Below, piece by piece: positions 26,915 through 36,359 of a stretch of DNA of 64,000 bases. The DNA comes from Bacteroidota bacterium (GTDB taxonomy: Bacteria; Bacteroidota; Bacteroidia; AKYH767-A; OLB10), in assembly GCA_016717325.1 (NCBI GenBank), contig JADKFV010000014.1, positions 79,122 through 143,121 of the forward strand, given 5' to 3'. Both the position numbers and the translations under genes were made by a program. Under the pieces are notes generated by a model. The model was not told the DNA's origin, searched no databases, and was given only the letters and a program-made list of their open reading frames with translations. How positions within the stretch are numbered: the stretch's first letter is position 1; every line of letters begins with the position of its first letter.

Positions 26915-29689
26915 TTAGTTCATTCTTAAAGCTAAGTTGATAAGAAAAGTGCGGCCGAAACCACGGAATGTTCTTGGTTGCGAAAATGTTGCGAAGTCGC
27001 CAACAGTGGTGCGATAGCGTGCTTGCTCAAATCCACCGGTTATCAAGTCTTCGTTATTAAGTATGTTGCTAACACCCACACTCAACACAATAAATGTAGG
27101 ATGCTTAAGCGATTTGAATTTATTGTTTGCACGCCACGACCAACCACCAAAAAAGTCGACTGTCATTTGTCCTTCAAAACCCGGCTGCTTCAAAACAGTA
27201 TTCCATAATTCGCTTTCGGGAACTATCAAATCAGTTGCAGCAACTGTTCTACGGTAGGTAAACAAATCTGTATACACTTCATCGAAGTAATTTACATTCA
27301 TGGTAACAAACCAAAAATTCTTGGAACGATAGGCAATGCCCACAGTAGAAGCAGATTGTGGCCCGGCAGCAATATGAAAATTGTTGATGTATACAGTTTG
27401 ATTTTCGGCAAGTGGTGCGGCTGTATTGTCTTGTGTTACGGTAAGCAGTGGTCTGTTGGTATATATATATTGCCCCAGTGCCGATACCGCACTTACAGTT
27501 ATACCCAAGCCAAGGTTATACTCCACAGCAAGTTCTAATCCTTTGTGCGTTTTTTCGATTCCTGTTGTTGTGAGATTTACAAATTGATTAAAGTCCTCAC
27601 TAAAATAACTTAATGTATTTACCTGATTTTTGAACATTGTCATATACGCAACTGCGCGAGCTTTTAATCGAGGTGCGCGCAATAAGTATCCACCTTCCAC
27701 AGTAGTTACTTTTTCGTTTTGAAGACTTGGTGCAACCTGATTGCGAGAACGCGGAGATAAATAAGCATTTTCGAAAAATGGTGCACGTGTGAGTAAACCA
27801 CCATTGATAAATAAATAATTACGTCCGTTTATTTTATAGGTCACCCCTGCTTTTGCCTGATAGTTTGTAAAAGATTGCTTAGCAGCTTTACCATAAGAAT
27901 CATCGGGGAACAATCCGAATCTTGTATTTCCATTTCTATAGAAAGATGAGTTCGACAATTCGATACCACCAAATACATCAATTTTTTTGAACTTGATCAC
28001 ACTGTTTGCCCACGCGGTTCCTTTGGTTACAAAGGCATCGTAATCATATCCAAATCTGTCACCAACTTTCAATATTCTGTTTGGACGGTTTATATCGTTT
28101 TGTATTGAGGGTGCATTAACGTCAACAGCATCAAATTCGGCAAAGCGATTTACGTCAACATAAAAATCACCACCCAACAAGTCGGCAACTTCTTTGTAGT
28201 AATTCGATTTTTGCTTTTGAAACGTAAGGCCTGCATTTAAAGTTATATTTTGCCCTACCAATGTGTTGATGTAAGTATTCAAATTGAAAACACTATTTCT
28301 AACCTTTCTGTCTTCTACTATATATAATGAACGCTTACCTGTAATATTATTTCCGGCTATGCCATCTACATTTTTAAATTCAACATTATTAAGTCTGTTA
28401 GCTTCGTACAATTCATCCCATTGTATTTGCATGGCATCGGGGTTGGCTTTTAAATACGCTGCAAGTTCCTGTGCTATTGCAGGGGTTTCATAATAGCTGG
28501 GTAAATTTTTATAATACTCAGGGCGGGGATCGGGTGCATTGTACCAATCGAAAGCCGTGCGCGAAGTAGTTCCCATAAGCATAGATGCGGCTGTTACCAG
28601 CTGTGTTCTGTCACTAATTTTCCATTCATGTGTAAGGATCGTGGTAGGTTCAAAATTCTTGGCCACATTTATATTGCGAACTTTACCATTTTGATATCCC
28701 CACGCTGAATTGTAAAACACATCGCCTGCCAAATCAATTTGCTCCTGAGTAGCAGGTGCCGAACGTCCTGTTTTGTTTGGTGCTGCAAAAGTGGTTAAGC
28801 TCAGCATGTGCTTGTTATTTATTTTTTTGTCCACAGCAAGAAAATAACTGTACCCGTCAGAGAACGTTCCGCGAATAAATCCTTCGTTGGCCCATCTGCG
28901 CGACACGCTACCCGATACTGCCCATCCACCTTTCATCCAGCCTGAGCCATATGTTAGCATAAAGCGGTTATCGTAAGAGCGATTGCTTAACGAGTATGAA
29001 GCCTGAATTTGCTTGCGTTGTTTAGATGCTCGGCTATCAATAAAATACGAACCTCCAATGTTACCATATGTATATGATGCAGCATTCAAACCCAGGTTGG
29101 CCTCACGACTGCGCATTACATCATTCAATCCACTCCATGTGAAGTATGCTGTACGACCGTTGGTAAGGTCTGTCATGGGCGCACCGTTCATAAGGGTGAT
29201 AAAATTTTCGTCATCGTATCCGCGAAAGCGAAATCTTAGTGCACTAAAGTTAAAAGAAATGGCGGCAATAAAAACATCGCGCGATGCACTCAATGCACTG
29301 GAAATGGCTGCCGATGAAGTTTCTTTTAAATCACTCTCCGATATGGTTACTGTAGGAATATTATCGATGGCACCTTTGTTATCATCCACATGCAAAGTGG
29401 TGCGGCCGGCATCAACAGTGGCTTTATCTACCTTAACTGAAAGGGTTGTAGCTTCAAATCCATCGGCACTTATTTGTATTGTATAAGTGTTGTAGGGCAA
29501 GTTGCTAAAGGAATAGCCACCATCAACATTGGTTACAGTTGTGGCGCCATTTTCTATAACGGTTACATTTAGTCCACTCAAACCAGCGCCTGTAGCCTCA
29601 TTAGCCACTACTCCGGTGATAGTACCGGTTTGTGCCTGTAGCATTGCACAACACATAAGGCTGCACATAAAAAGTAAAATTTTCTTCAT
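26915..29689 (-). CDS. TonB-dependent outer-membrane receptor with carboxypeptidase-like domain
   Basis: 924 aa. The signal peptide (ending MLQAQ) is followed by an N-terminal carboxypeptidase-regulatory-like Ig domain (GTITGVVANEATGAGL, DGGYSFSNLPYNTY). The plug domain (about residues 110-220: FRFRGYDDENFITLMNG, YGNIGGSYFIDSRAS) and a beta-barrel ending in FLINLALRMN complete it. It imports a substrate across the outer membrane using TonB energy. No SusD partner is adjacent; the DUF5689 lipoprotein takes that place. First gene of a three-gene group with the lipoprotein and PLD protein. The gene is intact over 2.8 kb. Confidence 0.92.
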   Translation of the reverse strand: MKKILLFMCSLMCCAMLQAQTGTITGVVANEATGAGLSGLNVTVIENGATTVTNVDGGYSFSNLPYNTYTIQISADGFEATTLSVKVDKATVDAGRTTLHVDDNKGAIDNIPTVTISESDLKETSSAAISSALSASRDVFIAAISFNFSALRFRFRGYDDENFITLMNGAPMTDLTNGRTAYFTWSGLNDVMRSREANLGLNAASYTYGNIGGSYFIDSRASKQRKQIQASYSLSNRSYDNRFMLTYGSGWMKGGWAVSGSVSRRWANEGFIRGTFSDGYSYFLAVDKKINNKHMLSLTTFAAPNKTGRSAPATQEQIDLAGDVFYNSAWGYQNGKVRNINVAKNFEPTTILTHEWKISDRTQLVTAASMLMGTTSRTAFDWYNAPDPRPEYYKNLPSYYETPAIAQELAAYLKANPDAMQIQWDELYEANRLNNVEFKNVDGIAGNNITGKRSLYIVEDRKVRNSVFNLNTYINTLVGQNITLNAGLTFQKQKSNYYKEVADLLGGDFYVDVNRFAEFDAVDVNAPSIQNDINRPNRILKVGDRFGYDYDAFVTKGTAWANSVIKFKKIDVFGGIELSNSSFYRNGNTRFGLFPDDSYGKAAKQSFTNYQAKAGVTYKINGRNYLFINGGLLTRAPFFENAYLSPRSRNQVAPSLQNEKVTTVEGGYLLRAPRLKARAVAYMTMFKNQVNTLSYFSEDFNQFVNLTTTGIEKTHKGLELAVEYNLGLGITVSAVSALGQYIYTNRPLLTVTQDNTAAPLAENQTVYINNFHIAAGPQSASTVGIAYRSKNFWFVTMNVNYFDEVYTDLFTYRRTVAATDLIVPESELWNTVLKQPGFEGQMTVDFFGGWSWRANNKFKSLKHPTFIVLSVGVSNILNNEDLITGGFEQARYRTTVGDFATFSQPRTFRGFGRTFLINLALRMN

Positions 29690-29897
29690 CTTTTGTTTTT
29701 ATCTTAGGGATGGCAATGTAAAAAATAATGTAGCCATAAAAGACTTTGTTTATTAACTTAATGTGTACAAAAGTTTATGAATACTGTTGTATTATTTTGC
29801 TAATGAAAAGATAACAAAACGAAAGAGCATGGTATGTTTCAAAACAAAATAAACATATATAGATACAGTTAATTGACTCAAGATTTACAAATAAATA

Positions 29898-31187
29898 TTA
29901 TCGCTTCCGCTTAAATTTGTCTTGAATATTTTTCGGCTCCATGCTTGTTAATTTTTTTTGCAGCTTCTTCCCTTTTGATGTAAGCCGATAGCGTTGGTTT
30001 TTACTATTAGGCGCATCGGGCAAAGTCATTTCAATGTATCCTCTTTCCAAAGCAAGTTTAATATAATTGGTCATGAAAAATTTTCGGTCCTTGATGTCTA
30101 AGGCTTGTTGTATTTCGGTTCTTTTGCTATCATTCACTAGCAGCAAAATCAATCTATTTAATTGTTCATCTTGGGGGGTATCTTGGGGGGTATCTTGAGG
30201 GGTAACTTGCGTAGCAACTATTTTGTGCTTCAATAAAACTCCGCTTTTTGTGAGTCGGTATTTCTGATTTGGGCTTGTAGGATTTGAAGGATCCGACATT
30301 TCGATAAAACCCAGTTCTAGCGCAGGTTGCATATAGTTTTCCATAAAACTATCTCGGTGTTTTAATTGCAGTTTTTCTTGCAATTCCGATCTTTTTTCTT
30401 CACCCTCCAATACAAGAATCACCTTGTTTACTTCTATTCTACTTGCACGGTACTTGCCCGCTACTTGCCCGGTACTTGCACGGTACTTGCTTGGAATTTG
30501 CGCAAGTACATGTGGAATATTTGGTCGGTAAAGAATAGTTTTAAAATCTTCCGCTTGAATAAATTCGGGCTCGCGAAGACCGGCTTGTTTCGCAATTCGC
30601 ACTATGTCGGCAGTGCCTGTGCCGAGGCGTTCTATATATCCAGCCAAATACATAGGCTCGGCCAAGAGTGGATTTGCCGGAACAGAAGTGTGCAACATTT
30701 TTAATTTCTGTGTGGTCCAACCTAATGGCAACGCTCCGGGGTTCCATATTTCGAGGCGGTCTGCAAATAACATCACCTGCACACTTGCATTGCTTGTATA
30801 ATCGCGATGGGCAATAGCGTTTACAATGGCCTCTGTTACCACTTCTTTTGGAATTTCGTAGCCGCCTGGTATTTGTGTTTTTTGCGATCGAGTGCCTACA
30901 CGATAATCCAATTTTGCAAGCACAAAATCGACAGCCTGATCCACCAATTCAAAAACAGTTCCTTTAAAAACCTTGTATGATGGTATAGGTTTTTCAACAA
31001 TGTTTGCATGAAATGAAGCACAACGCACTTCGGAATTGATAAAGAAACGTTGAGGGTACTTTCCAAATAGCAAAATCGCAGCATTGCTTATACTTAAGTC
31101 GTGCATGAGATTTAAGTGAGTGAGGATTTTTTTTACTGAATCATTTTCGGTGAGGGGGAAACCTCTTCTTGATCGCGCAATACCCAC
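29898..31187 (-). CDS. RecG-like ATP-binding/winged-helix protein, C-terminal part of a DUF4062 fusion
   Basis: 429 aa ORF opening at an unlikely GTG. Reading upstream gives RTGPFDASVNERANTNDLE, which continues the DUF4062 ORF at 31249-31728 after a one-base change near 31274. It contains the ATP-binding module of COG2865 regulators, with the N-box EAIVNAIAHRDY, the strand RLEIWNPGALP and the loop GTGTADIVR. It lacks the usual AlbA_2 domain, whose place is taken by DUF4062. The second half has two or three winged-helix repeats linked by low-complexity VTPQDTPQDTPQDE. An 11-bp tandem repeat lies inside the coding sequence at 30441-30490. It is probably a DNA-binding or nucleotide-sensing regulator, possibly a defence protein. 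Confidence 0.75.
   Translation of the reverse strand: MGIARSRRGFPLTENDSVKKILTHLNLMHDLSISNAAILLFGKYPQRFFINSEVRCASFHANIVEKPIPSYKVFKGTVFELVDQAVDFVLAKLDYRVGTRSQKTQIPGGYEIPKEVVTEAIVNAIAHRDYTSNASVQVMLFADRLEIWNPGALPLGWTTQKLKMLHTSVPANPLLAEPMYLAGYIERLGTGTADIVRIAKQAGLREPEFIQAEDFKTILYRPNIPHVLAQIPSKYRASTGQVAGKYRASRIEVNKVILVLEGEEKRSELQEKLQLKHRDSFMENYMQPALELGFIEMSDPSNPTSPNQKYRLTKSGVLLKHKIVATQVTPQDTPQDTPQDEQLNRLILLLVNDSKRTEIQQALDIKDRKFFMTNYIKLALERGYIEMTLPDAPNSKNQRYRLTSKGKKLQKKLTSMEPKNIQDKFKRKR
30441..30490. repeat. 11-bp tandem repeat inside a coding sequence
   Basis: Units beginning ACTTGC (acttgcacggt, acttgcccgct, acttgcccggt, acttgcacggt, then acttgc) repeat about 4.5 times. They lie in the RecG-like/winged-helix gene, where they encode the KYRASTGQVAGKYRAS segment. 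Because 11 is not a multiple of three, gain or loss of one unit would shift the reading frame. A separate 12-bp repeat (30173-30208, encoding TPQD repeats) lies 230 bp away. Confidence 0.85.
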
Positions 31188-31248
31188 GAATGATTTTATT
31201 TTTTCGTTTTCTAAATCGTTTGTATTGGCACGTTCGTTTACACTTGCA

Positions 31249-31728
31249 TCAAATGGGCCAGTTCTTATAATTTCCTTTATCTATTAAATATCGAACAAGG
31301 GAGGCATATACGGATGACTTTAGCTCTTCGATGGTGGTAAACTTTTTGCGTACTAAAACCTCTTGTGCTTTCAATATAAATTGCTGCTCTTTAGGATGGC
31401 GTTTAATATCAGTAATGGAATTTAAAAATACTAAACGGGTTTTGTGATGTTTAGTAGCATGGTCAAATTCCAATTCTGTTGGCGACATGCCGGCTCTATT
31501 TTCAAAACCATATTGCTTGCCCAATAGTGCTAAGTAAATATCGCTATTGGCAACTTCGCGCAAATATAATTCATCGGCACGCCTATCCACAGCCGGTAAC
31601 AATTCGAACAAGAAAGGCTCAAAAAATCTTGCCAGCAACGGGTCGGCATTTATGTAATTATATAACGCTTTTCGCTCGTTACTAAATTCAGCCTGCACAC
31701 TACTTATAAATATTTTCTTCTTTGCCAT
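31249..31728 (-). CDS. DUF4062 domain, N-terminal part of the fusion protein
   Basis: 159 aa ORF with a clear DUF4062 fold: KKIFISSVQAEFSNERKAL at residues 3-21, SDIYLALLGKQYG, and SPTELEFDHATKHHKTRLVFL. DUF4062 is a Rossmann-like TIR-related domain found at the N terminus of ATPases and conflict proteins. The ORF ends NYKNWPI-stop. Removing one G from the GG at 31274-31275 (CC on the plus strand) changes this to EIIRTGPFDASV and restores the fusion with 29898-31187, giving ~605 aa. A 360-bp region separates it from the divergent DUF6569 gene. Confidence 0.78.
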   Translation of the reverse strand: MAKKKIFISSVQAEFSNERKALYNYINADPLLARFFEPFLFELLPAVDRRADELYLREVANSDIYLALLGKQYGFENRAGMSPTELEFDHATKHHKTRLVFLNSITDIKRHPKEQQFILKAQEVLVRKKFTTIEELKSSVYASLVRYLIDKGNYKNWPI

Positions 31729-32091
31729 GTTAAGTTGCCAATACTGCTTTTGGTAAATTCTAATACCTCGCTACAATCTTTTGAACAAATATATAGTTGA
31801 GGCATGCTATAAAATTGAATGGTGAAAAAACAAAAAAAATAAATACCACACTTCTTTATTTTGTATAAAACTAAAAACAACAGCAACATAATTGACTTAA
31901 CAGAATCAAGATTAATTAAAAAAATGCAATTGCAACTTGAATTCGCCTGTTTCTATACAGTTCGTTCTCCAAAAAAAACATGAGTAATATTCCCAAATTC
32001 CTGTGTAACCTTTTAACCAAAGTTTACAAATTACAAAAATACATTTATACATGTTTGATGCGTTCTGATTAAAACTTAAAAACCAAAAGCT
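31729..32091. other. Divergent intergenic region
   Basis: 363 bp between the DUF4062 gene (minus) and the DUF6569 gene (plus). It should contain both promoters. No ORF with family similarity and no convincing TAnnTTTG box or hairpin was found. Confidence 0.45.
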
Positions 32092-33058
32092 ATGCAAAAA
32101 ATTAAAGTACTTGTTCTGCTTGTGTTACTTGCATCATCAACATTTGCACAATACAACACAAAAAATCTTGTTATCGAAAGCCAACAAACTTTCTTCGGGA
32201 TTCGTTTTCAAAAATCTTGCATTGTATCCCATTCATGCAAAGCAATCATTTGTTACTGCACACAAGAATGTAGGAAAGTATTTGCCCCTGAAAAAAGCTA
32301 TTGAAAACAAAAAGTTAAAAATTACTGAAATGGAAAGTGGTGGTACTGTTAATACCCTCTATGCACAAAACTCATCTAACGATACTGTGATTATTCTTGG
32401 TGGAGAAATTGTAAAAGGCGGCAAGCAAGACAGAATGATTGCACAGGATGTGTTGATACCTCCCGGCAACAAGAAAATAAATCTTTCTGTTTATTGTGTA
32501 GAGCAACACCGCTGGTCTTCGAACGATTCAAGAGGCAATGCATCCAATTCTGCGCCTGCGTCATTCAGCACCTCTTATAACATGTCGGGCACAGAAGTGC
32601 GCAAAGCTGCATTAGTAAACAAAAACCAATCGAATGTGTGGCAAAAGGTGAGTGAAACAAACACTAAAAACAATACAACAAATGCAACAGGTACGTATAC
32701 AGCAATGGATAATAATGTTGGTTACAAAAAAGATATAGATGTATACACTGCTTACTTTAAAAAACAATTTGCAATGCAATCAGATGTAATAGGTTTTATA
32801 GCTGTATCGGGCGATAAAATATTAGGCTGCGACCTTTTTGCCACCAACGCTTTGTTTACACAGCAACTCGATAATCTTATAAACTCTTTCGCTACCGAAG
32901 CAATTACCTCAGGAAAAAAACCAGCCGTTGCATACAACAAGATAATAGCATACTACAACGATTTTTTAGCTGATGAAACTAAGCAAGACGAAAAAATAAA
33001 AAACAACGGAACCCAATTAAAAATAAAACAAACCAAATTGCATATAGCTCATTATTGA
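32092..33058 (+). CDS. Secreted DUF6569 (ARPP-1-like) protein, one frameshift
   Basis: Two frames join: 32092 gives the signal peptide IKVLVLLVLLASSTFAQ and YNTKNLVIESQQTF. After a shift near 32200 the frame 32111-33058 continues FGFVFKNLALYPIHAKQ. The domain signature is ILGGEIVKGGKQDRMIAQD, then IPPGNKKINLSVYCVEQHRW. The (I/V)xGGE(I)xxGGKQ and CVExxRW pair marks the DUF6569/ARPP-1 family. Members are secreted or lipoprotein-like in Bacteroidota and no activity is known to me. The last residues (KQTKLHIAHY) may be affected by another indel. A single gene, convergent with the AAA gene that ends at 33169. Confidence 0.78.
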
Positions 33059-33168
33059 TGCACAGACTGCAAGGTATATTGTTTTAATTTTATAACAGCA
33101 ATCAGTTAAATTCAAAAGTTGGGATTGACAGATTGTTATAAGAAAAACGCATCACATTGCAAAACTTC

Positions 33169-34696
33169 TTACACCGAAAAATAAACCTGCGCCACTGTTT
33201 TTTTAGGTTCGGGAATATCGGCTTCGGTGAGGGTTTTTAATACTTCGGGCGATTGTTCAAGTATCGATACAATTCTGTTGGCGTGGTTTTGAACACATTT
33301 TTCAAACAGGTTACGCACCACACGTGCATTGCCAAAACCTTCATCGCGTTTTTCGTAAAGCAGTTTAAATGTATCGTGGAGTTTTTCGGAAGCATTATCA
33401 TCAATTATAAAATCGGATTTGGTGCAAAATGTCTTAAAAATTTCGAGCAACTGTTCGGGAGTAAAATGGTCGAACTTAAAATACCGGTTGAAGCGCGAAC
33501 GTAAACCCGGATTGCTTTCGATTAATTCTTTCATAGGTTCGGTATAGCCGGCCATAATTACTGCGAGATCCTTGCGGTTATCTTCCATACGTTTTACAAG
33601 TGCATCAATTGCTTCCTTGCCAAAATCGTTGCCCATCACATTTTGCGAAAGCGAATAAGCCTCATCAATAAACAAAACACCTTCTATACTTCGCTCCACA
33701 ATTTCGTCAACTTTAATAGCTGTTTGTCCAACATAACCTGCCACCATTCCTTCGCGATCTGTTTCTACAAGATGGCCTTTATCAATCATTCCCAGGTGTT
33801 TGTATATGCGGCCAAGCAAACGTGCAACAGAAGTCTTGCCGGTGCCGGGAGGTCCTAAAAAAACAATATGTAAAGAAGTGTCAGGATTTTTTAAGCCTTG
33901 TTGCTCGCGTGTTTTTTGAACCTTTATAAGATTCACTAAATCGTTGATATCCTTTTTCACTTCTTCTAAACCAATCATGGCTTGCAATTCGGCCAACACT
34001 TTTTCAAGTGTGTCATCATCGGGTATACCATCCGTATTTTTACTTACATCGGGGTTTGCAATTTGGTTTAATATTTTTTGAATTTCGGGTTGTGTTTTAT
34101 CTACCTGATGTTTTTCTAAAATCAAGGCAACAAAATTATTGTAAGCGGTTTTTATTTTTTCGAATAGCGGATGATTATTTTTTTTCAATGCCGATGGCAA
34201 AAACATTTTTGTATCGTCATTGGTATTTATCCTGATTTGATTTTTATCCAATATTCCCTGCAAATGTTTTTTGAATTCGGGCTGCGATAAAATTTCGTTC
34301 AGTGTATCGATGGCATTTTCGTTTGCAAAATGATTATTGAAAACGGCATCATAAAAATATGCAATGGTGAAGCCTGATTTTTCGGTGTGATATTTATTTA
34401 ACTGACGATATAATGCAATACAATCGGAAATAAAAAATTGCCTGATGGTAAACTGTGTGGCAATATTATTGGTAGCTTTTATTTCAAGGTTTATCGATTC
34501 GCAAAGTTTGCGGTCGCGCTCAATTTCATCACAAAAAATAACAATCTCGTCACACTGCTTCTTCAACAAAGTCATATAAGTTTTATCGAAAAAATACTCC
34601 GTTTTGTTGGCTTGATTCAATACGGCCTTTGTAATTTCCGACAGATAATTTTCGAGAAACGAAAGTGTGTTACGAATGTTATTGTTTTTTTTCCAT
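33169..34696 (-). CDS. CbbX/SpoVK-like AAA+ ATPase
   Basis: The ATPase core is classic: LEEVKKDINDLVNLIKVQ, Walker A GPPGTGKTS, GMVAGYVGQTAIKV pore loop, Walker B GVLFIDEAYSL, sensor 1 DLAVIMAGYTEPM, arginine finger region NPGLRSRFNRYF and the GNARVVRNLFE lid. The N-terminal ~230 residues are helical and unrecognised. The open frame from a codon near 34620 extends upstream to an A8 run. With one A fewer there, it starts at an ATG at 34696 as MEKNNNIRNTLSFLENYL, 4 bp after the ABC ATPase stop. I prefer that start because every gene in this operon is spaced 5-50 bp. CbbX-type ATPases are hexameric remodelers of protein complexes. Confidence 0.85.
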
Positions 34697-34700
34697 TCGT

Positions 34701-35531
34701 TTATGAAAGCATCATTTGATGTACTATTTCGGCCATGAGTTTTTTTCGTTCTTCGGCATTTTCTTTCCAGGCAATGCCCATTTCGCGCAAATCATATTTG
34801 CCAATAATGGTTCCGTAATTTTGTTTTTCGCCTTTAATCGTAGGGTAGCCCACAACATAAATGCATTGTGCAAGTTCAATAGCAAGTTCAATATCGTGTG
34901 TCGAAAAAATGGCTGTGTGATATTCGCTTGATGCGTTGAGCAATTGGAAAGTTTTGCGTACTTCTTCTATGTTGCCAACATCTAATCCCGAAAAAGGTTC
35001 ATCGAGAATTATAAAAAGTTCGGACGAAAAAACCTGTTCGATGATTGCTGTGCGTTGACGTTGCCCACCCGATAATTCGTTGGGATATTTATCGGTACAT
35101 GATTCAAGTCCCCAATTTTCAATATAAGTTTTTATTTTTTTATCCTTCTCAGTTTCAGACAAGGATTTTTTGCGCAAAGCAAATTTTAAAGTTTGCATCA
35201 CCGTTTTATGTCTGAACAAAGTATACTTCTGATCAACAAAACCTATATCGCCTTCCTTTATATTTTTTGCTGCATCTTCGGCTTTGCTGTTAAAATCTTT
35301 TATCAATATTTTACCGGTTGCAGGGGTAACAAGCCCTGTAAGCGCTTTGAAAAGTGTACTCTTGCCACGCCCCGAACGGCCCACAATTGCGATGGTTTGG
35401 CCGGTAGCATCTATCCCTTTGCGCGTAACATCCTTCTCAATAATATTGATGTCTTTTATAATGGTAACACCATCGTACGCTACACTTAAATTTTCGACAA
35501 ACAATAAAGTTTGTCCTAATTGGTAATCCAT
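34701..35531 (-). CDS. ABC transporter ATP-binding protein (NitT/TauT-like)
   Basis: 276 aa with Walker A GRSGRGKST (residues 51-59), Q-loop DIGFVDQKYTLF, signature LSGGQRQRTAI, Walker B LFIILDEPFSGLD and the H-switch FSTHDIELA. It is nearest in pattern to nitrate/taurine/phosphonate-type importers. It begins 5 bp after the permease stop and ends 4 bp before the AAA gene, so it is a tight operon member. Cytoplasmic, energises the permease at 35537-36307. Confidence 0.88.
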   Translation of the reverse strand: MDYQLGQTLLFVENLSVAYDGVTIIKDINIIEKDVTRKGIDATGQTIAIVGRSGRGKSTLFKALTGLVTPATGKILIKDFNSKAEDAAKNIKEGDIGFVDQKYTLFRHKTVMQTLKFALRKKSLSETEKDKKIKTYIENWGLESCTDKYPNELSGGQRQRTAIIEQVFSSELFIILDEPFSGLDVGNIEEVRKTFQLLNASSEYHTAIFSTHDIELAIELAQCIYVVGYPTIKGEKQNYGTIIGKYDLREMGIAWKENAEERKKLMAEIVHQMMLS

Positions 35532-35536
35532 TGAAA

Positions 35537-36307
35537 TTAAATTTTTGAAAACCGGAACAAAGCTTTACGTAAAAATTAATGCCATAATCTAAACCAAGGC
35601 CTATCAACAAAATAATAATTTGCAAAGCAATGATGCGACCATGATTCATAAATTTATCGGAATTTTTTATCAGGAAACCCAACCCGCCCGAAGCAACAAC
35701 TATAGATTCAACAGTAACAATCAACATCCAGGTGATAGCAAGATTTTGTCGTATCACATCTATCACATAATCGAGTCTGCCTATAATTACTACTTGTACC
35801 AATGTTTCGAAACGGCTGCACTTCAATGTTTTTGCGTGGTCAAATTCTTCCTGAGGTATATCGCGAATAACCGCAATCAATGATGTGGTAAGAAACGTAG
35901 TAAGAAAAATTACAAGTATCCAAATCTGCATATCGCGTGCATCGCTTACAAGTAAAGTGATATAATAAGACAATCCGGTGAAAGGTAAAAACCTCAGCTT
36001 GGTAATAAATTCCGACACAGGTTTCATTACAGGTACAGGCCACAGGTATGCAAAAAATAATGAAACAATAATGGCAAGCGAAATAGAAATAAAACACAAT
36101 TGCAGTGAATGAAAAATGTGCGTTACCAACCCTTCGTTATACAAATCGGAAAAGCCTTTTGCTACCTGGGCAGGGTTGGGAAACAAATGCTTCTCGCCTG
36201 CCGTGCCTGCAAACCATAAAACAATCAATAACACAATCCAAACGAGAATTAATACCGTTCGGTTTTGTTTTGAGATTTTTTTCGCGCGGAATAAATATTC
36301 TTTTCAT
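35537..36307 (-). CDS. ABC transporter permease (two homopolymer frameshifts)
   Basis: The longest frame is 35437-36234. Both ends are corrected by single-base changes. Upstream, an ATG at 36307 gives MKRIFIPREK, and dropping one A from an A7 run near 36287 leads into ISKQNRTVLILVWIVLLIVLWFAG. Downstream, one more A near 35567 changes NFYVKLCSGFQK to NFYVKALFRFSKI-stop at 35537, 5 bp before the ATPase gene. The protein has about six membrane helices and the SsuC/TauC EAA-loop segment IPQEEFDHAKTLKCSRF. It is the membrane partner of the adjacent ATPase and of the OmpA-fused binding protein. Confidence 0.8.
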
Positions 36308-36359
36308 ATCACGTTTGTAAAAACCCTTGAAGGGTTTAATTATTTACAGTGCATTCATA

